A stretch of DNA of 5,313 nucleotides from Syntrophaceae bacterium (GTDB lineage: Bacteria > Desulfobacterota > SM23-61), in NCBI GenBank assembly GCA_003154025.1, contig PMCE01000483.1:1-5313 (forward strand), given 5' to 3'. The translations under genes were made by a program, and so were the position numbers. The notes under the pieces are model-generated. The model worked only from the letters and a program-made list of their open reading frames with translations. It searched no databases and was not told where the DNA came from. Shown here piece by piece: positions 1 to 3,720 of the stretch (position 1 is the stretch's first letter; each line of letters starts with the position of its first letter).

Positions 1-424
1 TGGACCCTTCTTCCAGCATCCAGGCCAGGGCGATCAGTTCCTCCGGCCTCTTGGCCGGGTCAAAATAGGCCATCCCGGCTTCCGGAGCTCCGGCTGCCCG
101 GAGGCCCTTCCAGGCGTGGATACCCCCTTCCATGCTGTACACCTCTTTGAACCCCTCTCGTGCGAGGACTGCGGCAGCGGCCCGGCTGCGTACCCCGGCC
201 GCTCAATACGTGATCGTGGGTTTATCGGGGTCCAGCTCCTTCCAGCGGGTTTCCAATTGCCCCACCGGAATCAGCCGCGCTCCGGGCAGATGTTCCTCTT
301 CGTACTCTTTTGGAGTCCGCACATCCACCAGGTTGTATTCCTGCGGGCTCTTCCCATCCAAAAACTGCCGGACCTTCTCCGGAGGCCAGGCCGACACCGG
401 TCGGAAATAATCCATAACTCCCAT
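1..424 (-). CDS. Rhodanese-like selenoprotein (in-frame UGA at the active-site position), C-terminus beyond window
   Basis: Rhodanese-fold protein, probably a cytoplasmic sulfur- or selenium-transfer enzyme. Residues 1-73 carry the family hallmarks LVDVRTPKEYEEEHLPGA (32-49) and IPVGQL (52-57). Codon 74 is TGA, exactly where the catalytic cysteine belongs, and the same frame continues as AAGVRSRAAA (75-84). Read as U-A-A-G-V-R-S, this is a perfect CxxGxRS rhodanese loop. The frame then gives EGFKEVYSMEGGIHAWKG, a standard rhodanese C-terminal part, and stays open for 67 codons to the window edge. I therefore read the TGA as selenocysteine rather than a stop. After the rhodanese domain comes EAGMAYFDPAKRPEELIALA followed by WMLEEGS, which resembles the first helix of a ferritin/rubrerythrin-like domain, so the full protein may be a two-domain fusion. 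The start is ATG at 424, with AAGGGG 8 bases upstream. The next ATG (codon 4) has GGGAG only 2 bases away, which is too close. A cysteine-to-stop mutation or base error is the alternative. Confidence 0.8.
174..189 (-). promoter_or_regulatory. Candidate bacterial SECIS hairpin
   Basis: Downstream of the UGA on the minus strand are 13 bases, then GCAGC, loop CGGGCC and GCTGC: a perfect 5-bp G/C-rich stem with a 6-base loop. The loop starts 18 bases after the UGA and has G at its second position. This fits the known bacterial SECIS rule (apical loop about 16-37 bases after UGA, G among the first two loop bases). A competing 7-bp helix, AGCGGCC (203-197) with GGCCGCT (182-176), begins inside the UGA itself and cannot form at the same time. 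The region is very GC-rich, so some pairing is expected by chance. Confidence 0.5.
203..205 (-). other. Probable selenocysteine codon (UGA) at the rhodanese catalytic position
   Basis: The minus strand reads ACG TAT TGA GCG GCC GGG GTA CGC AGC, giving T-Y-U-A-A-G-V-R-S. Rhodaneses normally have Tyr-Cys followed by xxGxRS here, so the UGA replaces precisely the nucleophilic cysteine (residue 74). Such a one-for-one replacement at a redox or sulfur-transfer cysteine, with conserved sequence on both sides, is the classic sign of a selenoprotein. Decoding needs SelA, SelB, SelC and SelD elsewhere in the genome, which this window cannot show. Confidence 0.75.
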
Positions 425-444
425 TTTTCAGCCCCTTATCTTTC

Positions 445-471
445 TATGACTTGCAAACCGGATAAGTCATA
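445..471. repeat. 8-bp perfect inverted repeat, candidate operator
   Basis: TATGACTT (445-452) and AAGTCATA (464-471) form a perfect inverted repeat around an 11-base spacer. It lies 20 bases upstream of the rhodanese start and overlaps the -35 element and spacer of the proposed promoter for the divergent outer-membrane protein gene. Two half-sites centred about 19 bases (nearly two helical turns) apart suit a dimeric regulator that could control both genes. No specific regulator is recognised. Confidence 0.4.
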
Positions 472-480
472 CCATATTAT
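451..480 (+). promoter_or_regulatory. Candidate sigma70-type promoter for the outer-membrane protein gene
   Basis: TTGCAA (451-456, four of six consensus bases) and TATTAT (475-480, five of six) are separated by 18 bases. Transcription would start near 487 and leave a leader of about 100 bases before the ATG at 588, with a strong hairpin at its very 5' end. The inverted repeat at 445-471 overlaps this promoter, which suggests regulation. This is a consensus match by eye only. Confidence 0.4.
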
Positions 481-481
481 C

Positions 482-515
482 ATGGAACGGGGTCCGAAGG
501 GACCCCCATATCCAT
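482..515. repeat. Stem-loop in the divergent spacer / 5' leader
   Basis: GGGGTCC (489-495) and GGACCCC (500-506) pair perfectly around the loop GAAG, and ATGGA (482-486) with TCCAT (511-515) can form an outer stem. Only the core can be part of the plus-strand mRNA if transcription starts near 487, where it would be a 5'-terminal hairpin that could protect the transcript. There is no T-run after either arm, so it is not a canonical terminator. Confidence 0.5.
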
Positions 516-575
516 TCCCTTTGGACAGGGATGAAAGAACCCGTTAACCTGGGAAAAATTCCAAGGAACCTTCCC

Positions 576-583
576 GGAAAGGA
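576..583 (+). promoter_or_regulatory. Ribosome binding site that fixes the start at 588
   Basis: GGAAAGGA lies 4 bases before the ATG at 588. This start places a basic n-region directly before the hydrophobic signal-peptide core. An in-frame ATG at 531 would add 19 polar residues that interfere with a signal peptide. The ATG at 597 would be 13 bases from the site, which is too far. Confidence 0.6.
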
Positions 584-587
584 AAAA

Positions 588-1598
588 ATGAATCGGATGA
601 GGAGAATATTGGGCTCGATCCTTTTGGGTCTGTTTTTTGGCTATATCCCTCACCCTCTCCAGGCCGCCGAAATCACGCCTTTCTACACCCAGAATCAGAG
701 TCCGCTGATCCAGATTTTTGGATTGCCTTCCATCGGTGAAGCATCGCTGTTGGGTCCCGGAAAGGCCGATGCCCGCCTCATCGTCGACCTGGCGAATAAC
801 TACGTCGACGACAAGAATCCCCGGGAAAGTATCCTGCTCGACGGGGAGAGCACCCGGTTCGCTCTCGATGCCCGTTATGGATTAAAAAAGGACTGGGAAA
901 TGGGAGTGGTGATTCCTTATGTAATCCAGAGCGGCGGGTTTCTCGACGGGTTCATCGAAAACTACCACAGCACCTTCGGGTTTCCCCAGGGAGGCAGGGA
1001 CCAGGCGCCCCGCAATCGTCTTCTCTATCGGTATGTGAAAGACGGGCAGGAGCGACTGAAGGTCAGCGATTCCGGCTCCGGTCTGGGGGACATAAACCTG
1101 AACGGGGGCTGGCAAGTTTGGGGAGGAAAGGATCAGCCTTCAGCGGTGGCTCTGCGCACCAGCCTGAAACTCCCCACCGGATCCAGCAGCGAGCTCCACG
1201 GAAGCGGGAGCTGGGATTTTTCCCTCTGGATGGTGGGTAGCCGTGATTGGAAAGTGACTTATGGCCATCTCACCCTGTTCGGCGCAGCCGGTTTGATGGG
1301 CATGACCGGCGGAGACGTCCTGGAAAGTCAACAGCGGAATTGGGTAGGATTCGGCAGCCTGGGTGCGGGTTGGAGCCCCGTACGATGGATTGCCTTCAAA
1401 GTCCAGGCCAACGGGCACACTTCATTTTATAAAGACAGCGAGCTTCGGGAGCTGAACCACTCTTCGGTTCAGCTCACCATGGGAGGGACTCTGGTCTTCT
1501 CCGACCGGCTCTCTTTGGACCTGGGGGTCACCGAAGATGTCGTCGTGAAGACCGCGCCCGATGTGGTTTTCCATCTTGCCCTGCGGGGAAGTTTTTAA
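588..1598 (+). CDS. DUF3187-family outer-membrane beta-barrel protein
   Basis: A 336-residue exported protein with no known function. Residues 1-26 form a Sec signal peptide: basic MNRMRR, hydrophobic core ILGSILLGLFFGYI and a PLQA|AE cleavage site. The mature part is rich in alternating hydrophobic/polar strands and glycine/aromatic turns, and it ends in LALRGSF. A C-terminal Phe is the usual signal for beta-barrel insertion by the BAM complex. Family-like features recalled from DUF3187 are DGESTRFALDARYGL (85-99), EMGVVIPYVIQSGGFLDGFI (104-123), the YHSTFGFPQGGR segment (126-137) and SGLGDINL (164-171). The gene stands alone on the plus strand, divergent from the selenoprotein and convergent with eda, so it is probably monocistronic. 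Length fits the family. The DUF3187 assignment is from memory of family patterns; the outer-membrane barrel assignment is firmer. What it transports or does is unknown. Confidence 0.8.
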   Translation: MNRMRRILGSILLGLFFGYIPHPLQAAEITPFYTQNQSPLIQIFGLPSIGEASLLGPGKADARLIVDLANNYVDDKNPRESILLDGESTRFALDARYGLKKDWEMGVVIPYVIQSGGFLDGFIENYHSTFGFPQGGRDQAPRNRLLYRYVKDGQERLKVSDSGSGLGDINLNGGWQVWGGKDQPSAVALRTSLKLPTGSSSELHGSGSWDFSLWMVGSRDWKVTYGHLTLFGAAGLMGMTGGDVLESQQRNWVGFGSLGAGWSPVRWIAFKVQANGHTSFYKDSELRELNHSSVQLTMGGTLVFSDRLSLDLGVTEDVVVKTAPDVVFHLALRGSF

Positions 1599-1602
1599 AA
1601 GG

Positions 1603-1662
1603 GTGAGTGGCAGTGTGAGTGTGAGTAAAAACTCACTGGGCCCAATCACTGACACTGACACT
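1603..1662. repeat. Convergent-gene spacer of two short tandem repeats forming an imperfect long hairpin
   Basis: After the plus-strand stop the sequence holds hexamer-like repeats (AGTGTGAGTGTGAGT, 1612-1626). Before the eda stop it holds ACTGACACTGACACT (1648-1662). The two arms are inverted and pair at 13 of 15 positions. Inside, GTGAGT-AAAA-ACTCAC (1621-1636) forms a perfect 6-bp hairpin. The arms start 4 bases after the stop at 1598 and 3 bases after the eda stop, so the structure fills the whole 67-base spacer. It may act as a bidirectional terminator, although there is no clean T-run beyond either outer arm; only the inner stem has an A-run/T-run. Confidence 0.6.
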
Positions 1663-1665
1663 TCT

Positions 1666-2313
1666 TTACGCCTTTCCCCGCGCCTTCCTCACTTCGGCCA
1701 CGAATTTCCGGGCGTTTTCGGCGATCACCGAAAATTTCTTCTCGGCCACCGCCTTCTTGTCCACCAGCTCTCCGCCGGCGGCTATGGCCGCGCAGCCGGC
1801 CTTGATGAACTCTCCGGCATTCTGGAGGTTCACCCCGCCGGTGGGGACTAGAGGGATGTGGGGGAGCGGACCCATGAGGGCCCGGATGTAGGCCGGACCT
1901 CCCACCTGAGCGATGGGGAAGACTTTCACCAGGTCGGCCCCCGCCTCCCATGCGGTCAGGATCTCCGTCGGAGTCAGCGCCCCGGGGATGATCACCGCAC
2001 TGTAGCGCTTGCACATTTTTATCACGTCCAGGTTCAGAGTCGGGGTGACGATGAATTTGGCCCCGCTCAGCAGGGCTGCCCGGGCGGTCTCCGGGTCGAG
2101 GATCGTGCCCGCCCCCAGGAGAACATTCTTGCCGAATTTCTGAGTAACCTCTTTCATCACGTCCAGGGCCCCGGCCACGCTCATGGTTACTTCAACCACC
2201 GAGATCCCGCCCTCCTGGATGGCCTTGGCCACCTCAAAGGCTTCGGCGGCCGATGCCACGCGGATGACCGGGACGACTCCTTCATCGATTATTTTGGCCA
2301 ACACTTCTTTCAT
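1666..2313 (-). CDS. eda: 2-keto-3-deoxy-6-phosphogluconate (KDPG) aldolase / 4-hydroxy-2-oxoglutarate aldolase
   Basis: A class I aldolase of 215 residues, the usual length, with a single TIM-barrel domain acting in the cytoplasm. It splits KDPG into pyruvate and glyceraldehyde 3-phosphate, the last step of the Entner-Doudoroff and uronate pathways. Visible signatures are VVPVIRV (13-19, with Arg18), VVEVTM (39-44, general acid/base Glu41), GAGT (67-70), IVTPT (88-92) and IIPGALTPTE (108-117). The Schiff-base lysine is Lys130 in DLVKVFPIAQVGG, and the phosphate-binding PTGGV is at 157-161. The start is ATG at 2313 because AGGA lies 7 bases upstream and the protein then begins at the conserved helix. 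Upstream in-frame codons run into the intergenic heptamer repeat and are not coding. It follows kdgK by 77 bases on the same strand, so it is almost certainly co-transcribed. Activity on related substrates such as 4-hydroxy-2-oxoglutarate or KDPGal is possible. Confidence 0.93.
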   Translation of the reverse strand: MKEVLAKIIDEGVVPVIRVASAAEAFEVAKAIQEGGISVVEVTMSVAGALDVMKEVTQKFGKNVLLGAGTILDPETARAALLSGAKFIVTPTLNLDVIKMCKRYSAVIIPGALTPTEILTAWEAGADLVKVFPIAQVGGPAYIRALMGPLPHIPLVPTGGVNLQNAGEFIKAGCAAIAAGGELVDKKAVAEKKFSVIAENARKFVAEVRKARGKA

Positions 2314-2320
2314 AAAAGAT

Positions 2321-2330
2321 TCCTTTCCTT
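2321..2330 (-). promoter_or_regulatory. Ribosome binding site of eda
   Basis: The minus strand reads AAGGAAAGGA followed by 7 bases and ATG. This purine-rich site supports the start at 2313 rather than the longer open frame reaching 2385, and it shows that eda has its own translation initiation within the kdgK-eda transcript. Confidence 0.7.
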
Positions 2331-2358
2331 GCGCTTCGCAGATGGTGTGTTTTCCATT

Positions 2359-2386
2359 CCGCAATCCGCAATCCGCATTCCGCAAT
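2359..2386. repeat. Four tandem heptamers (CCGCAAT) between kdgK and eda
   Basis: Four 7-base units in a row on the plus strand: CCGCAAT, CCGCAAT, CCGCATT, CCGCAAT. The array begins 4 bases after the kdgK stop and occupies the 77-base gap before eda. It resembles the heptanucleotide short tandem repeats described in some bacterial intergenic regions. It may be neutral or may separate translation of the two genes. Confidence 0.8.
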
Positions 2387-2390
2387 TTCT

Positions 2391-3377
2391 TTATCTGGAA
2401 ATTCTAAGTCCCGCCCCCTTGATCTGCGCTTCCACTTCCTCCAGCGTGGACCAGTTGAAGTCCCCCGGCATGCTATGTTTCAGGGCAGAAAGGGCGTTTC
2501 CGTATTTGACTCCTTTTTCGGCCCCGCCAGTCAGGTAGCCATAGATGAACCCGGCGGTGAAGGAATCACCCGCCCCGACCCGATCCACGATCTCTACCGT
2601 GTAGGTCCGGTCGGTATAGATCTTCCCGTCGGCATAGGCGATGGCCGTCCAGTTGTTCTTCCACACCGACAGGTCTTCCCGCAGGGTGATGGCCACGGCT
2701 TTGAACCCGAAGGTCTTGGCCAGGCTTTCGGCCGCCTTCTGATAACTCGCCTCGCGGATTCCGAACACGACCCCGGTGTCTTCTTCCGTGGTAGTGATGA
2801 TGTCCACCAGCTTCATCAACGGCTCCTGGCACTTCTTGGCGTCGGCAGGAGACCAGAGCTTCTTCCGGTAATTCAAGTCATAGCTCACCAGGCATCCCGC
2901 TTCCTTGGCGGCCTTCATGGCCGCTGCCGTGGCTTCCGCCGCCGAGGCGCTGAGCGCCGGGGTGATCCCGCTCACGTGGAAAAGCTTGGCCTTGGAAAGA
3001 ATCTTCTTCCAGTCCACCTCGTCAGGCCGGACCAGGCTGATGGAGGAATTGGCCCGGTCATAGAGAACCGAACTGGCCCGGGGAGCCGCGCCATACTCGA
3101 CAAAGTAAAGCCCCTGGCGCCCCTGATCGCTGAAAATCACATGGGAGGTATCCACGCCCAGCTCCCGGCCGCGGTTGCGGACCATCTTCCCCAGGGCGTT
3201 GTTGGGGAGCTTGGACACCCACGCCGAAGCCATTCCCAGCCGGGCCACGCCGACGGCCACGTTCAGCTCGCTGCCCCCGATCTCCACGTCCAGAGCATGG
3301 GTCTGCTCCAGCCGCGCGAAATGAGGCGGAGACAGGCGGAGCATGGCTTCACCGAAAGTCACGACATCGTACATCAT
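2391..3377 (-). CDS. kdgK: 2-keto-3-deoxygluconate (KDG) kinase, PfkB family
   Basis: A ribokinase/PfkB-fold sugar kinase of 328 residues that phosphorylates KDG with ATP to KDPG, the substrate of the eda product encoded just downstream. Features in order: FGEAMLRLSP (8-17), the sugar-binding GGSELNVAVGVARLG (34-48), LGVDTSHV (73-80), YDLNYRKKLW (166-175, typical of KDG kinases), and the ATP/anion-hole signature DRVGAGDSFTAGFIYG (265-280) with catalytic base Asp271. The ATG at 3377 is preceded by GAGGTGATCC, a ten-base match to the anti-Shine-Dalgarno sequence, with the GAGG core 7 bases from the start. A second ATG follows immediately and would be less well spaced. It is the first gene of a two-gene operon with its own likely promoter upstream. 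A fructokinase-like specificity is the main alternative, but the eda partner and the YDLNYRKKLW motif favour KDG. Confidence 0.88.
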   Translation of the reverse strand: MMYDVVTFGEAMLRLSPPHFARLEQTHALDVEIGGSELNVAVGVARLGMASAWVSKLPNNALGKMVRNRGRELGVDTSHVIFSDQGRQGLYFVEYGAAPRASSVLYDRANSSISLVRPDEVDWKKILSKAKLFHVSGITPALSASAAEATAAAMKAAKEAGCLVSYDLNYRKKLWSPADAKKCQEPLMKLVDIITTTEEDTGVVFGIREASYQKAAESLAKTFGFKAVAITLREDLSVWKNNWTAIAYADGKIYTDRTYTVEIVDRVGAGDSFTAGFIYGYLTGGAEKGVKYGNALSALKHSMPGDFNWSTLEEVEAQIKGAGLRISR

Positions 3378-3379
3378 AG

Positions 3380-3395
3380 GATCACCTCTCTGATC
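3380..3395 (-). promoter_or_regulatory. Very strong kdgK ribosome binding site inside a small inverted repeat
   Basis: The minus strand reads GATCA-GAGAGG-TGATC directly before the start, a 5-bp inverted repeat with the purine core in its loop. GAGGTGATCC matches the complement of the 16S rRNA 3' end over ten bases, longer than usual. The 5-bp stem is weak and probably does not block translation by itself; the TGATC arm follows from the extended SD match. Confidence 0.5.
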
Positions 3396-3410
3396 AAAGG
3401 TTGTTAAAGA

Positions 3411-3439
3411 ATGTTATCGTAAAATCTCTTTCCGAGCAA
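3411..3439 (-). promoter_or_regulatory. Candidate promoter for the kdgK-eda operon
   Basis: On the minus strand TTGCTC (3439-3434) and TAACAT (3416-3411) are separated by exactly 17 bases. Transcription would start near 3404 and give a leader of about 27 bases carrying the strong ribosome binding site. Each hexamer matches consensus only partly (three and four of six), so an activator or another sigma factor may be involved. The surrounding A/T-rich stretch stands out from the GC-rich background. Confidence 0.35.
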
Positions 3440-3450
3440 GCGTCCCAAAG

Positions 3451-3577
3451 CCTTGCCCCCATATCCTTTTCGCCAAGCAGGCGCGAGTTGAATCGAATTT
3501 CAGGCGTTGCCGGGCCCGGAGGTCCAGAAGTTCGCCCTTGCCCGAAAGAGAGAATCGCGAAAGCGAAGGGGGCAAGG
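3451..3577. repeat. Nested inverted and direct repeats in the kdgK upstream spacer
   Basis: CCTTGCCCCC (3451-3460) is the exact inverse complement of GGGGGCAAGG (3568-3577), and TTTCGC (3468-3473) pairs with GCGAAA (3557-3562) just inside it. CCTTGCCC recurs at 3536-3543 and can pair with the same right arm. The palindrome CCGGGCCCGG lies at 3510-3519. The 127-base block could fold into a long structured element or be the remnant of a small non-autonomous mobile repeat. No protein-coding gene is convincing here. Confidence 0.45.
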
Positions 3578-3588
3578 TCCTGAAGTTT

Positions 3589-3617
3589 GTAGGGGCGACC
3601 CGGCGGGTCGCCCCTAC
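3589..3617. repeat. 29-base perfect palindromic repeat (13-bp stem, 3-base loop)
   Basis: GTAGGGGCGACCC (3589-3601) and GGGTCGCCCCTAC (3605-3617) pair perfectly around GGC. I recall very similar palindromes as dispersed intergenic repeats in many unrelated anaerobes and cyanobacteria, so it is best read as a REP/MITE-like element. It lies about 100 bases after the amidohydrolase stop and could also end or stabilise that transcript, but there is no T-run after it. Confidence 0.75.
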
Positions 3618-3685
3618 TGGGTTTGGCGCATAGACCCTGGGCGGTAAGGAGTGAACCGGTAGGACCTCGGATATGGTCGCTTTCC

Positions 3686-3716
3686 CTACTCACTCCTCAC
3701 CCCTCACTCCTCACCG
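3686..3716. repeat. Degenerate heptamer tandem repeat (CTCCTCA type) after the amidohydrolase gene
   Basis: The plus strand shows successive 7-base units of the type CTACTCA, CTCCTCA, CCCCTCA, CTCCTCA, so that CACTCCTCACC occurs twice, 14 bases apart (3691-3701 and 3705-3715). The array begins about 5 bases after the amidohydrolase stop. An inverse copy of the core, AGGAGTGA, lies at 3647-3654 and could pair with TCACTCCT at 3690-3697. Confidence 0.7.
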
Positions 3717-3720
3717 TCTT

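Noticed and set aside
203..424. A 73-residue stand-alone protein ending at the TGA
   Set aside because: It would stop inside the rhodanese fold, just before the active loop, while the same frame continues as a perfect match to the rest of the domain.
116..547. Plus-strand open frame of 143 codons over the rhodanese gene
   Set aside because: It is antisense to a clear conserved domain, has an arginine/proline-rich composition with no recognisable motif, and lacks a ribosome binding site.
531..587. Upstream in-frame extension of the outer-membrane protein
   Set aside because: It would place 19 polar residues before the signal peptide; the ATG at 588 has a better-placed ribosome binding site.
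2314..2385. Upstream in-frame extension of eda
   Set aside because: It translates the heptamer repeat and spacer, and the start at 2313 has a good ribosome binding site and the family-typical N-terminus.
2475..3407. Long plus-strand open frame (310 codons) opposite kdgK
   Set aside because: It is a GC-rich shadow of kdgK with His/Arg/Pro/Gly-rich low-complexity protein and no family resemblance.
3394..3693. Minus-strand open frame of 99 codons in the kdgK-amidohydrolase spacer
   Set aside because: It runs through the 29-base palindrome and nested repeats, has no ribosome binding site or known motif, and overlaps the likely kdgK promoter.
3686..3716. CRISPR-like array
   Set aside because: The units are only 7 bases, contiguous and without unique spacers; there are no cas genes in the window.
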